A DNA stretch of 64,000 nt from Lachnoclostridium sp. (GCA_023664665.1 JAMPEY010000003.1:64397-128396); one strand, 5' to 3'; counted from the first letter of the stretch, positions 42,997 to 52,129 are shown. Program-made: numbers and translations. The notes: generated from the letters alone by a model not told the origin.

Positions 42997-43999
42997 TGCG
43001 CCTTATCATAATCCACAGCACTACCGGAGCGCCGAACACCGCCGTAACCGTGCTGATACTAAGCTCAGTGGGCGCAAACAATGTTCTTGCCAGCAAGTCA
43101 CAGAACAGGCAGAATGCGCTTCCTCCCAAAAAGCAGGCAGGTATTATGACAATCGGTTTTGCTGTTCCCAAAAGGCTTTTTACCAAATGGGGAACCGCAA
43201 CTCCCACGAAAGAAATCGGACCCGCAAACGCCACTATACACGCCGACAAAATACTGGATAAAACTACCAATGCAACGCGGAGCATGGGAATATTCACTCC
43301 CAGATTCCTTGCATAGGCTTCCCCCAGCCTGTAAGCGCCCAGAGGCTTTGACAAAAGCAATACCGCCATAACGGTAATCGCCGTGATTCCCGCCATGACC
43401 GCCACATTGTCCCATGTCATGCCGGAAAAACTTCCTCTGGACCAATTATGGAGATTGACAATATCCGCATCATTGGCAAAGGTTACCACCAGCTCCGTAA
43501 CGGCGGAACAAATATAACCTATCATGACTCCGCTGACCACCAGCATGGACATATTGTCCACCCTTCGGGACATTAAAAGCACAAAGCCCATGGACAGCAT
43601 CGCGCCCGAAAAAGCCGCCGCAATCAACATAAAGGAACTGACCCTGACAGCCCGCCCCATAAGAAATACCATAACCAACGCCACTATCATCTTTGCCCCG
43701 GAAGAAATACCCAGCACAAAAGGACCCGCTATGGGATTATGAAAAAAAGTCTGCAGCAGATACCCCGCCAGAGCCAGAGCTCCTCCCAATATCAAAGCCG
43801 CCAGAGTCCTCGGCATTCTGATATCCCATAAAATTCTGGCGTTTTCGATTTTTTTCCCCCCCACAGACGCCAAAATATCCGAAACAGAAATTTTCACCGT
43901 GCCCACACAGATATTCCACGCCGCAAACAGAAAAACGCCCGCTCCCAGCAGGAGAAAAGCCGCTATATATCTTATCTTTTTCTTTGCATGAGGTTCCAT
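42941..43999 (-). CDS. FecCD/BtuC-family ABC transporter permease
   Basis: A 352-residue permease with about ten hydrophobic helices. The family block RTLAALILGGALALAGYLLQ, then HNPIAGPFVLGISSGAK, and the late GPISFVGVAVPHLVK that contacts the ATPase are present. The last roughly 18 residues (from VRSTSKAHASGH to AKKY) are encoded by the palindromic repeat and are not part of the usual fold. It lies between the binding lipoprotein and the ATPase genes. Confidence 0.92.
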   Translation of the reverse strand: MEPHAKKKIRYIAAFLLLGAGVFLFAAWNICVGTVKISVSDILASVGGKKIENARILWDIRMPRTLAALILGGALALAGYLLQTFFHNPIAGPFVLGISSGAKMIVALVMVFLMGRAVRVSSFMLIAAAFSGAMLSMGFVLLMSRRVDNMSMLVVSGVMIGYICSAVTELVVTFANDADIVNLHNWSRGSFSGMTWDNVAVMAGITAITVMAVLLLSKPLGAYRLGEAYARNLGVNIPMLRVALVVLSSILSACIVAFAGPISFVGVAVPHLVKSLLGTAKPIVIIPACFLGGSAFCLFCDLLARTLFAPTELSISTVTAVFGAPVVLWIMIRRSVRSTSKAHASGHFAKKY

Positions 44000-44017
44000 T
44001 TCCGCGCCGCTCCTTCC

Positions 44018-45901
44018 CTACTTAAGCCGGAACAGATACTTCATTTCCTCTTCGTTTTCACTCCGGAGCATATCATGCATATCTTCTATCAGATACGCGA
44101 TTGACAGGGATTGTTGGTACATATCATTGGAAGTACAAAAGACATTGCCTTCCCGCACCGCCTTAAAATCCTTTAACACGGCGCATTTGTCAAGCAGCTC
44201 TTCCACGGATGCCACTCCGCCGTCAATAGAACTGTTATAAATAAGGAAATCCGCGTCTTTAGCGCCCTCGTAAAACTCCTCTATCTGTATATTCACGGTA
44301 GAACGCCCGGACTCTTCCTCTCCCACATTTTCAAATACATACTTACCGCCCGCAAGCTCTATCATTTTGGGAATATAATCCGAGCTTTGCCGCACTTGCA
44401 CTAAATTGTTGGAAGTAATAAAAAAGAAAGCCACGGTCTTATCTGTTTTTTCATCCGCCGTTACCTCTTCCAGTATGGCGGTCTGTTCCTCAAATATTTT
44501 TTGCGCTTCCTCTTCTCTGCCGGTCAAAGCTCCGAAAAACCGAACCCACTCCACCCTGCCCAAAGGGTGCGATTCATAGCCGGAATACTCTATCATAACC
44601 GGAATCCCGAAATCCTCCAGCATTTCCCTCACCTCGGGAGAGTGTGAAATCATTCGGTTTTCAACGGCAAGGGAACAGTTTTCGGAAACAATCAACTCAT
44701 AATCCGGCTGGTTATATTTTCCCGCATAAAGAATATCTCCCCTTGCCATGGCCTCTCTTGCATCCTCGATATACCAATTTTCTTCTTTCTGTCCGGAAAG
44801 TCTGACCGTATCAAGGGCATTCAGTCCGGCAAACATGTCCATGACGGAAGAGGATACCAGATAGATATTTTTTATGGGGCGCTTTAATATAACAGGCGTT
44901 TCCCCTAAAGATTCGGGGGCTTCTTTTCCTTCCGGCACAATCCATATTTTTGTGCCGTCCGTAACTGTCAGCAGCTGATATCCGCCTTCATAATAATCTA
45001 CGGTAAAGTTCTTGGCATACTGCAGTTCCATGCTGCTTTCATATACAAGCCCTTCCGGCTTTGCCGTTTCTGCCACGGCTTTCATCGTATCGGAATGAAA
45101 AGTAAGGGTATATTCTATTTCATGGGGCTTACTCATAGCCACGGTATCGCCAATAACATCCATCTGCTCGTCAAAGGCGGAAACAGGAATCTCAAAGACG
45201 GAGCCTCCCTCTGTGCTGACGGGCAGATACTTCTCCCCATCTACAATCATATAATCATAATTGGGGCTGCTCCACTGCACCGTAGCCGTTACGCTTTTTC
45301 CCGCTACGGTAATGACCGCAGGGGATAGAATCTCCGCTTTTTTGCTTCCGCCTTCAAAGGTCAGTTCAACGGTGTACTTTCCGTCTTTTAGATTTGCAAA
45401 GCCTTCTGTCCGGGTTTCTTCCTGCAAAGGCTCCGGATTTGAGACCGTCACCTTATGGTCATACCATTTTCCTTTGGTTCCGATGAGGGCAAGGTCAAAT
45501 TCCTCATCCAGAACCGGCACGGGCACATCAAAGCCGTAAACCTCTTCCGTCAGGCCGTCGCTGTAAGTAACTTTATCCGTAACCGGCTCCAACAGCACAG
45601 CCCCTTCTTTTGCCGCATCCTCCGCCATTCCCGGATACAGATTTACAATCTTCTTGGAGCCTAAGGAAATATGGATTGTCATTTCCCCATTTTCCACCGT
45701 CAGGGTTCCCTTACCTTCGCAAGCCTCGTTTACCCGAAACATAGAGCTGTCCGTTTGAAACTCGGCAAGATACACGCCGTCCAAAAGTCCCGCACCGGAA
45801 ACTTCCCTCTTGTTACTTTGAGCCAAACAGCCGCTCAGTAAAATACACAGTACAGGCAGCAGGCACACTGCCAAAATCCTTTTTTTCTTCCTCATAACCA
45901 T
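44018..45901 (-). CDS. Lipoprotein substrate-binding protein of the ABC transporter, with two N-terminal NEAT-like domains
   Basis: 627 residues, twice the usual binding-protein size. A lipoprotein signal peptide ends in LLSGC. Two related beta domains follow (LLDGVYLAEFQTDSSMF near 40 and LKDGKYTVELTFEGG near 170), resembling NEAT/iron-transport-associated domains, each around 110-130 residues. The C-terminal 300 residues form a periplasmic-binding-protein fold (LSGQKEENWYIEDAREAM, SGYESHPLGRVEWVRFFGAL, VNIQIEEFYEGAKDADFLIY). It should capture a corrinoid, haem-like or metal-chelate ligand outside the cell for the permease/ATPase encoded next. NEAT assignment is by pattern only. Confidence 0.82.
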   Translation of the reverse strand: MVMRKKKRILAVCLLPVLCILLSGCLAQSNKREVSGAGLLDGVYLAEFQTDSSMFRVNEACEGKGTLTVENGEMTIHISLGSKKIVNLYPGMAEDAAKEGAVLLEPVTDKVTYSDGLTEEVYGFDVPVPVLDEEFDLALIGTKGKWYDHKVTVSNPEPLQEETRTEGFANLKDGKYTVELTFEGGSKKAEILSPAVITVAGKSVTATVQWSSPNYDYMIVDGEKYLPVSTEGGSVFEIPVSAFDEQMDVIGDTVAMSKPHEIEYTLTFHSDTMKAVAETAKPEGLVYESSMELQYAKNFTVDYYEGGYQLLTVTDGTKIWIVPEGKEAPESLGETPVILKRPIKNIYLVSSSVMDMFAGLNALDTVRLSGQKEENWYIEDAREAMARGDILYAGKYNQPDYELIVSENCSLAVENRMISHSPEVREMLEDFGIPVMIEYSGYESHPLGRVEWVRFFGALTGREEEAQKIFEEQTAILEEVTADEKTDKTVAFFFITSNNLVQVRQSSDYIPKMIELAGGKYVFENVGEEESGRSTVNIQIEEFYEGAKDADFLIYNSSIDGGVASVEELLDKCAVLKDFKAVREGNVFCTSNDMYQQSLSIAYLIEDMHDMLRSENEEEMKYLFRLK

Positions 45902-45920
45902 ATCTCCCGCTTTCTATGGA

Positions 45921-47078
45921 TTACTTCATTACCGCCTGAGTATGGTTCACATATATCTGTTGAATCTCTTCAATCTGACCGAGACCGTAAATCTGTGTCT
46001 CCACGCTGTCAAATTTACCGGACGCCTGAAACATGCTTAACCAGGAATCTTCCTCCTCTCCTGCCATATCGTTATTCGCATGGTCTCCGGCTACCACCAT
46101 TAAGGGACGGAGAATCACTTTTTTATAGCCTGCCCCGGAAGCCGCCTCTATCACAGCCTCACAGGAAGTCTCTTCCGGCTCGCCCTCCACCGTTCCGATC
46201 AGGACATTGTCATATCCCAGCTCCGTCATCTGTGTCTGCATCTGGCTGTAGGAAACCTTGGCTGCATGAGAGGTGCCGTGTCCCATAAACACAAATACGG
46301 CTTTATCTTCTTTTGCCGCCTCCAAACTGTCATAACCGGCAGCTTTCACCGCTTCGTTTGTGAGGATTTCGGCAACCGCTTTCTTGTCCTCATTTATTAT
46401 GGATGCATCTTTTCCGACCTCGCCCAACAGCGGCTCCGCAACCTTTACCGATTCAAACTTATCTTTATAAGCTTCCACAACCTCCAGCAGCTCGTCATAC
46501 TCTGCGCCATGCATCAAATGAGTGGGCTGCACTATCAGATTTTTTACTTTATTGGAGACTGCGCGCTCAAGCGCCTGCTCCACATTATCAATGAACTCGC
46601 CGTCACGCGCCTGTATGTGATTGATGATAATCTGCGCCGTAAACGCCCTTCTGACAGTCCAATCGGGATAAGCTTTCTGTAAGGCGTCCTCAATTCCCTT
46701 GATATCCGCAACGCGGCTGTCATTAAAAGAGGTTCCGAAGCTCACCGTCAGTATCTCATTTTCTCCGATTTCATCCTGATTGCGCGCATCATCCTTGGAA
46801 GCGTCCCCGGTATCCCTTCCAAAATAATCCGGGTCTGCATTTTCTCCCTCTACCAGTTCCTTCTGGGCATCTGTCAAAGCATCCCATGCCGCCTTGGCGT
46901 CTGCGCACTGCTTATCGGTCTGCTCCGTTCTTTCCTGTACATAAATGGCATCTATCAAAGCCGCCGCTTCATCCGCGGCTTTTTGGTTGACCGCTTCCTG
47001 ATTTTGTTTGCCGCATCCTGCCATACAAAATACTCCCGCTAAGGATACCACTAAAAGCGCTGCCAGTTGTTTTTTCAT
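45921..47078 (-). CDS. cbiK: Sirohydrochlorin cobaltochelatase CbiK, lipoprotein form
   Basis: A 385-residue protein. The signal peptide MKKQLAALLVVSLAG ends in a lipobox (CMAGC), so it is predicted to be anchored outside the membrane. After a linker of about 90 residues comes the CbiK domain: VSFGTSFNDSR, PTHLMHGAEYDEL, FVFMGHGTSHAA and VAGDHANNDMAG, which include the metal-binding histidines. CbiK inserts cobalt into sirohydrochlorin at the start of anaerobic cobalamin synthesis. The frame is open to 47177, but GAGGA precedes the ATG at 47078 and the lipoprotein signal starts there. It is the first gene after the cobalamin riboswitch. Confidence 0.92.
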   Translation of the reverse strand: MKKQLAALLVVSLAGVFCMAGCGKQNQEAVNQKAADEAAALIDAIYVQERTEQTDKQCADAKAAWDALTDAQKELVEGENADPDYFGRDTGDASKDDARNQDEIGENEILTVSFGTSFNDSRVADIKGIEDALQKAYPDWTVRRAFTAQIIINHIQARDGEFIDNVEQALERAVSNKVKNLIVQPTHLMHGAEYDELLEVVEAYKDKFESVKVAEPLLGEVGKDASIINEDKKAVAEILTNEAVKAAGYDSLEAAKEDKAVFVFMGHGTSHAAKVSYSQMQTQMTELGYDNVLIGTVEGEPEETSCEAVIEAASGAGYKKVILRPLMVVAGDHANNDMAGEEEDSWLSMFQASGKFDSVETQIYGLGQIEEIQQIYVNHTQAVMK

Positions 47079-47154
47079 ATTTTCCTCGTTTCCGCAGTTT
47101 CCTGCTGTTTTATTCATCGAATATGCGCCGCTGCCGAAAACGAAGTTCCCGCCA

Positions 47155-47194
47155 CAAAAAACAAAACCCTTTTCCAATTACAGGTAAAGGGTTT
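47155..47194 (-). terminator. Attenuator terminator of the cobalamin riboswitch
   Basis: On the minus strand AAACCCTTT-CC pairs with GG-AAAGGGTTT around a short loop and is followed by TGTTTTTT. It lies between the aptamer and cbiK and is the expected switch point: when cobalamin is bound, the operon is terminated. Confidence 0.85.
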
Positions 47195-47289
47195 GCTCAC
47201 AGGAAAGAAAATAGGAAAACACAAGGAATCCCTACGCTCTCATATGTACAACCAGTTACTCGTGGTCTGAAACAATCGTTTCCGTACAG

Positions 47290-47463
47290 CATTCAGGCAG
47301 GTCTCCCGGCTTAAAGATCATCGCATCCGCCATCTTCCCGGTTTCCCAGTGATATATCGGCCTCTGCTCCCTAATTACGGTGACGAGTTCGTACAGGACT
47401 TACACCTGTTTCCCTTTTCATCGAAGCCAGCCTTATGGGAAGGCTGCCCCGACACCTGACTGC
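47290..47463 (-). ncRNA. Cobalamin (adenosylcobalamin) riboswitch aptamer
   Basis: The minus strand shows the B12-box class elements in order: P1 5' arm TCAGG, GGGAAACAGGTGTAAGTCCTG, ACGAACTCGTCACCGTAA, the core GCCGATATATCACTGGGAAA with GGGAAGATGGCGG, and the closing GCCGGGAGACCTGCCTGA. It lies 20 bp below a strong promoter and upstream of a terminator and cbiK, so it controls the whole transporter and cobalamin operon. Confidence 0.95.
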
Positions 47464-47482
47464 TATCTATTCAATTCGCCTC

Positions 47483-47511
47483 AGTATACCATTTTTCAAC
47501 AATAAAAGCAA
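47483..47511 (-). promoter_or_regulatory. Promoter of the cobalamin operon
   Basis: Minus strand: -35 TTGCTT (47506-47511), 17-bp spacer, -10 TATACT (47483-47488). Transcription would begin just ahead of the riboswitch. The -35 box is only 8 bp from the mntP stop codon. Confidence 0.75.
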
Positions 47512-47519
47512 CCGTTAAT

Positions 47520-48104
47520 TTAAAATACTCCCGTTGCAAAAATTTCAATTCCCACGGCAATCAAAATGATTCCTCCCAAAATTTCCGCCTTACCGGAAAA
47601 TCTGGTTCCGAATTTTTTGCCGATGACAAGCCCCGCCATACAAATCACAAAAGTCACGGCGGAAACGATAAGCGCGCATATGACAGCCATAAGAAGTCCA
47701 TAATCGGCAATCGTAAATCCCACCGAAAGAGCGTCTATGGAAGTGGCAATCCCCTGCAGAAAAAGGGCCGCCGCCCCCACCTTTGGGGTTTCCGCCTCCT
47801 CATCTTTCTTTTTGATGCCTTCCATCAGCATATTTCCGCCGATGCTCGCCAATAAAGCCAAGGCTATCCAGGGTATCAGTTTTTCAAACGCCTGAAAATA
47901 CTGAAGCATGATATGTACACAGAGCCACCCGATCATGGGCATCGCCGCCTGAAAAAAAGCAAATACCCCTGCCACCCGGCACATTTTGCCTTTCTTCATG
48001 TCCGGCTCATGGAGTCCGTTGGCAAGAGATACCGAGAACGCATCCATGGCAAGTCCCACGCCAAGCAGCGCACTGTTAAAGAAAAATAGCAGATTCCATT
48101 CCAT
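47520..48104 (-). CDS. mntP: Manganese efflux pump MntP
   Basis: A 194-residue membrane protein with six hydrophobic helices. The duplicated MntP core is seen as GLAMDAFSVSLANGL in the first half and ATSIDALSVGFTIA in the second, each with the acidic residue used in transport. GGGAGGT fixes the ATG at 48104; the frame extends to 48140. A riboswitch-like leader and terminator precede it (48153-48312), in keeping with Mn2+-induced expression. It stands alone between fmt and the cobalamin operon. Confidence 0.93.
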   Translation of the reverse strand: MEWNLLFFFNSALLGVGLAMDAFSVSLANGLHEPDMKKGKMCRVAGVFAFFQAAMPMIGWLCVHIMLQYFQAFEKLIPWIALALLASIGGNMLMEGIKKKDEEAETPKVGAAALFLQGIATSIDALSVGFTIADYGLLMAVICALIVSAVTFVICMAGLVIGKKFGTRFSGKAEILGGIILIAVGIEIFATGVF

Positions 48105-48152
48105 ACTGACACCTCCCGTGTGTTTTGACACGCCCATCACTCAGAGTGCAAT

Positions 48153-48186
48153 AAAAAACCAAGTACAGTCACAAAACTATACTTGG
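48153..48186 (-). terminator. Intrinsic terminator in the mntP leader
   Basis: Minus strand: CCAAGTATAG pairs with CTGTACTTGG (10 bp, one G-U) and is followed by TTTTTT. Its place between the aptamer and mntP fits a transcription-attenuating riboswitch. Confidence 0.85.
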
Positions 48187-48214
48187 CATCTTTTTTATAT
48201 ACAGACTTCATGCA

Positions 48215-48312
48215 TAGTTTTGCTATACATGAGTCTCGCAATTTAAAACAAGCCAGACCTGACGGCCAGTATGTTGACTTGTTACGATACACGCTTGCTA
48301 CTCCCCCATGGA
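48215..48312 (-). ncRNA. Probable yybP-ykoY manganese riboswitch
   Basis: Shortly after the predicted start of transcription the RNA carries GGGGGAGTAGC, the conserved 5' element of the yybP-ykoY family. A helix AACAAG / CTTGTT follows, then the downstream loop GCGAGACTC, which corresponds to the second conserved loop. The family senses Mn2+ and commonly precedes mntP. The match is by eye; the exact aptamer ends are uncertain. Confidence 0.7.
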
Positions 48313-48326
48313 AATTTGTTATTCTA

Positions 48327-48355
48327 ACTTTATCACGGGACGCTGTATTTGTCAA
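48327..48355 (-). promoter_or_regulatory. Promoter of mntP
   Basis: Minus strand: perfect -35 TTGACA (48350-48355), 17-bp spacer, extended -10 TGATAAAGT (core at 48327-48332). It lies between the fmt stop and the riboswitch. Confidence 0.7.
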
Positions 48356-48382
48356 ATACTTTTCGGGACGATCAGCACCCGA

Positions 48383-49348
48383 TCAGCGCCCCAGCTTTTC
48401 TCCCTCCGTCATCTTCACTCCCAGCAGGAAGTCATGGGCGCTCATGCGCTTTTTGCCCTCAAGCTGCAGCTCATAAATGTCCAGAAAGCCTTCGCCTGCC
48501 GCCACCCTGATATGATCTTTTGCCACGGCGGTGACGGTTCCTGCCGTTTTGGCACCTTCGGATTGTAAAGTATCGCCGATAACCGCAGGATTAGACATAA
48601 CCGGTAGAGCTTTCCATATTTTCAACTGCTTTCCCCGGTAATAGGTGTATGCGCTGGGCCACGGCGTCATCCCTCTGATGAAACAATCCAGCTCTGCAGC
48701 GCTCTTTGTGAAATCAATCTCGCCCATACTCTTTTCGATGAGGGAAGCATAGCAGCTTAAGGCATCGTCCTGCCTGACGGGCACAAGTTTTCCCGCTTCC
48801 AAAAGGGGCAGCGCTTCCGTAATGGCTTCTCCCCCCAGTTCCATGAGTTTATCATGAAGAGTCGCAGAGGTATCCTCATCATCAATTTCCATGGATTTCT
48901 GATAGAGGATATCCCCCGTATCCAGCTTGGTATCCATCTGCATGATCGTTATGCCGGTCTGCTTCTCCCCGTCAATAATCGCGTTTTGTATGGGGGAAGC
49001 CCCCCTGTATTTGGGCAGCAGGGAAGCATGGATATTCAGACAGCCGAACTTTGGGAGAGCCAGAATCTCCCGGGAAAGAATCTGCCCGAATGCCGCCACA
49101 ATATAAACATCCGCCGGATATTCCTTTAATCTTGCCACAGCATCTTCCGCCTTTATCTTTTGGGGCTGGAATACGGGAATCCCATATTTCAGGGCGCATT
49201 CCTTTACAGGGGGAAATTGAAGCTGTCCGCTCCGCCCCTTTGCCTTATCCGGCTGCGTTACCACTGCCGTAATCTCATGCCCTGCCTTTATCAGCGCTTC
49301 CAACGCTCCCACCGCAAAATCCGGTGTTCCCATAAATACAATCCGCAT
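48383..49348 (-). CDS. fmt: Methionyl-tRNA formyltransferase
   Basis: A 321-residue enzyme that formylates initiator Met-tRNA. It starts MRIVFMGTPDFAVGALEAL, with the formyltransferase signature HASLLPKYRGASPIQNAI and catalytic LDTGDIL. The C-terminal tRNA-binding domain is present. It follows def by 22 bp in the priA-def-fmt order. The gene normally found next, rsmB, has been displaced by the mntP and cobalamin genes. Confidence 0.96.
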   Translation of the reverse strand: MRIVFMGTPDFAVGALEALIKAGHEITAVVTQPDKAKGRSGQLQFPPVKECALKYGIPVFQPQKIKAEDAVARLKEYPADVYIVAAFGQILSREILALPKFGCLNIHASLLPKYRGASPIQNAIIDGEKQTGITIMQMDTKLDTGDILYQKSMEIDDEDTSATLHDKLMELGGEAITEALPLLEAGKLVPVRQDDALSCYASLIEKSMGEIDFTKSAAELDCFIRGMTPWPSAYTYYRGKQLKIWKALPVMSNPAVIGDTLQSEGAKTAGTVTAVAKDHIRVAAGEGFLDIYELQLEGKKRMSAHDFLLGVKMTEGEKLGR

Positions 49349-49370
49349 ATCCGCCGCACCTTTCCGCCTG

Positions 49371-49853
49371 TTATTCCGAATCTTCCTCTTCTACGGCATT
49401 ATCCCGCAGCTCTCCCTCTACCTTCTCCACATACATATGCCCGTCCAGATGATCCAGCTCATGGCAGATAGCTCTCGCCAAAAGCTCCGTTCCCTCCACT
49501 TCGATGGGCTTCATGTTGATATCCAGCGCAACCGCTTTCACATAATTGGGTCTTGTGACAATTCCGTTTTTGCCGGGCAGGCTTAAGCATCCTTCACTGC
49601 CTGTCTGCTCCCCGCTTTCCTCCACAATGCGGGGATTTATAAGGATATATGGCTCATCCCCCGTAACATCAATTACTACCACTCGCTTTAGAACACCCAC
49701 CTGCGGCGCCGCAAGTCCTACACCGTTTGCCTCATACATGGTTTCCAGCATATCTTCGATCAACTCCCTGAGTCTGGGCGTCATCTCCTTTACTTCCTTA
49801 CAGGTCTTTTCCAATACTTCATCGCCATATTCCCTGATATTCCGAATTGCCAT
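49371..49853 (-). CDS. def: Peptide deformylase
   Basis: A 160-residue metalloenzyme that removes the N-formyl group from new proteins. The three motifs are intact: GVGLAAPQVG, EGCLSLPG (cysteine ligand) and HELDHLDG (two histidine ligands and the catalytic glutamate). A short acidic tail (EEEDSE) ends the protein. Located between priA and fmt. Confidence 0.97.
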   Translation of the reverse strand: MAIRNIREYGDEVLEKTCKEVKEMTPRLRELIEDMLETMYEANGVGLAAPQVGVLKRVVVIDVTGDEPYILINPRIVEESGEQTGSEGCLSLPGKNGIVTRPNYVKAVALDINMKPIEVEGTELLARAICHELDHLDGHMYVEKVEGELRDNAVEEEDSE

Positions 49854-49897
49854 TTTCTGCCTCCGTTCTCTTGTGAATCCTTATTTTGATATCCCCT

Positions 49898-52129
49898 TTA
49901 AAATGTATTTAACGGGTCAAAGTCAAACTGTACCGTCTCCCTCACATTCTGCCATTCCTGCAGGCTCTCTTCCAATGCGTCTTTTATCTGCACCAATTTA
50001 TCATATTCCGCATGTTTTGCATAAAACACAAACCGAAAAACATCGTTAATTTTCCCGATGGACGCAGACGCCGGTCCGATCACTGCCACCGATGCATCTT
50101 CTATAGACTTTACCACATCTGACAGCCTTTTCGCAAGCTGTTTTGCCGAATCTTCATTTTTACCCAGAATCTGGACTGCCAGCATATGGGCTATAGGGGG
50201 ATAGCCCGACAATTCCCTGTAAAGCAGTTCCTCCTCATAAAAACTTTCATAATCCTGTTTTGCCGCGTAAGTAACCGCATAATGCTCCGGCTGATAAGTC
50301 TGGATTACAGCCTCCCCCGGCATGTCCCCTCTGCCGGCACGTCCCACTGCCTGAGTCAGCAGTTCAAAGGTTCGCTCTCCCGAACGGTAGGAGCCCGCCC
50401 CCAGCGACAAATCCGCCGCCAGGATTCCCACCAATGTCACATTAGGAAAATCGTGCCCTTTTACGATCATCTGGGTTCCGATCAGCACATCCGCCTCTTT
50501 GTTTGCAAACGCCGCCAGAATCTGCTCATAACTGTCCTTGGTCCTTGTAGTGTCGCCGTCCATGCGAAGCACCACTGCCCCCGGAAAAAGTTCCTTTATC
50601 TTTTCTTCTATCTGCTGGGTTCCCGCCTTAAAGCCCAAAATATATTTAGAGCCGCACTCAGGGCAAAGGGCAGGCTTTTTTGTCTCGTATCCGCAATAAT
50701 GGCAGACAAGCTTTCCTCCCCGATGCTCCGACAAAGATACATCACAGTGGGGGCATTTCAGAACCACACCACAGGAACGGCAGGATATAAAACCGGCATA
50801 TCCCCTGCGGTTTAAAAACAGCATAATCTGCTGCTTTTTTCGCAAACGGTCCGCCATCAGCTCCTGAAGCTTCCTGCTGAAAACGGAACGGTTCCCCTCT
50901 TTCAGCTCCCGCCTTAAGTCCACCGTGTGTACCACAGGCAGCTCTCCCCCCGTAAGTCTCCGGGTCAGGGTAAACAGTTTGTATTCCCCGCATTTGGCGC
51001 GGTAATATGCCTCCATGGAAGGAGTTGCGGAGCCGAGCACCAGAGTTGCCCCCGCAAGCCTTGCCGCCTCTGCGGCGGTTTCCCTTGCATGGTATTTGGG
51101 CGTGCTCTCGCTTTTATAGCTTCCCTCATGTTCTTCATCCATAATGATGATGCCCAGATTGGGAAACGGCGTGAACAGAGCGGATCTGGGACCGATAATC
51201 ACATCTATCTCACCGTTTTTGGCCCGCTGGCACTGGTCGTACTTCTCTCCCGGGGACAGGGTGGAATTCATCACGCTGACCCGCTCCCCGAATCTTTTAT
51301 AAAAACGAAGAAGGGTCTGGTAAGTCAGGGCAATCTCCGGAATCAGCATAATCGCCTGCCTGCCTCTTTCCACTTCTCCCGCAATCAACTGCATATAAAC
51401 TTCTGTCTTACCGCTTCCGGTAATTCCGTGAATCAGGTAAGTTTTTCTTTCGCCCTCCTCTATATCCCGATTGATTTCCTCTACAATCCGCCTCTGTTCG
51501 GGGCTGAGTCTTTTTGCTTCCTCCGAATCCGCACTGATTTTAACGGGATTGCGGTATTCCTCTGCACTGATAAGTTTAAGGGCGCCGGCATTCTCCAGAC
51601 TACGCACCGTAGCGGCAGAGACTCCCAATTTGCCCGTTACCCACCGATAGGGAATTTCCTCCTGTTCCGCAAGCTCTCTTAAGAGCCTTGCCTTGGCAGT
51701 TTGGTGTTTCCGTTCACATTCCCCCAGCAGGGAAATCGTTTCCTCTCTGCTCAAAATACGCCGGATGGTCTTTCGCTCCAGCTTTTTTACGGACTGTTTT
51801 GCGGGAAGCACTGTTTTTAACGCCTGAATCATGGTTCCGCCATAATTCCTGCGGATAAAGCCCGCCAAAGCAATCATCCTGCTCTCAATATCGGCGCTTT
51901 CCGCCTCGATTTCCAAAATATCCTTTATTTTTTCCGGGTCGCATTTACATTCTTCCCCGATATCCGTGACATAGCCCTTCCGCCGGGTATTTCCCTGTCC
52001 GAAGGGGATTTTTACACACATTCCTTCCCTAAGGACGCCCTGCAACTTCTCCGGTATACGGTACTGAAAGGGTCTATCCAGTTTTTCATGGGAGATATCT
52101 ATAATGATATCCGCATATAATTCTCTCAT
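49898..52129 (-). CDS. priA: Primosomal replication restart helicase PriA
   Basis: A 743-residue 3'-5' helicase that reloads the replisome at stalled forks. It has an N-terminal DNA-binding domain, Walker A GITGSGKTEVYMQ, DEEH box IIIMDEEHEGSYKSE, and a zinc-binding insert with paired cysteines (CRSCGVVLKCPHC, CHYCGYE, CPECGS). The helicase motifs VGRAGRGDMPG and QIGSGSYRSGER-type region (GAGSYRSGERTFELL) are present. It lies 36 bp after murE. Confidence 0.97.
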   Translation of the reverse strand: MRELYADIIIDISHEKLDRPFQYRIPEKLQGVLREGMCVKIPFGQGNTRRKGYVTDIGEECKCDPEKIKDILEIEAESADIESRMIALAGFIRRNYGGTMIQALKTVLPAKQSVKKLERKTIRRILSREETISLLGECERKHQTAKARLLRELAEQEEIPYRWVTGKLGVSAATVRSLENAGALKLISAEEYRNPVKISADSEEAKRLSPEQRRIVEEINRDIEEGERKTYLIHGITGSGKTEVYMQLIAGEVERGRQAIMLIPEIALTYQTLLRFYKRFGERVSVMNSTLSPGEKYDQCQRAKNGEIDVIIGPRSALFTPFPNLGIIIMDEEHEGSYKSESTPKYHARETAAEAARLAGATLVLGSATPSMEAYYRAKCGEYKLFTLTRRLTGGELPVVHTVDLRRELKEGNRSVFSRKLQELMADRLRKKQQIMLFLNRRGYAGFISCRSCGVVLKCPHCDVSLSEHRGGKLVCHYCGYETKKPALCPECGSKYILGFKAGTQQIEEKIKELFPGAVVLRMDGDTTRTKDSYEQILAAFANKEADVLIGTQMIVKGHDFPNVTLVGILAADLSLGAGSYRSGERTFELLTQAVGRAGRGDMPGEAVIQTYQPEHYAVTYAAKQDYESFYEEELLYRELSGYPPIAHMLAVQILGKNEDSAKQLAKRLSDVVKSIEDASVAVIGPASASIGKINDVFRFVFYAKHAEYDKLVQIKDALEESLQEWQNVRETVQFDFDPLNTF

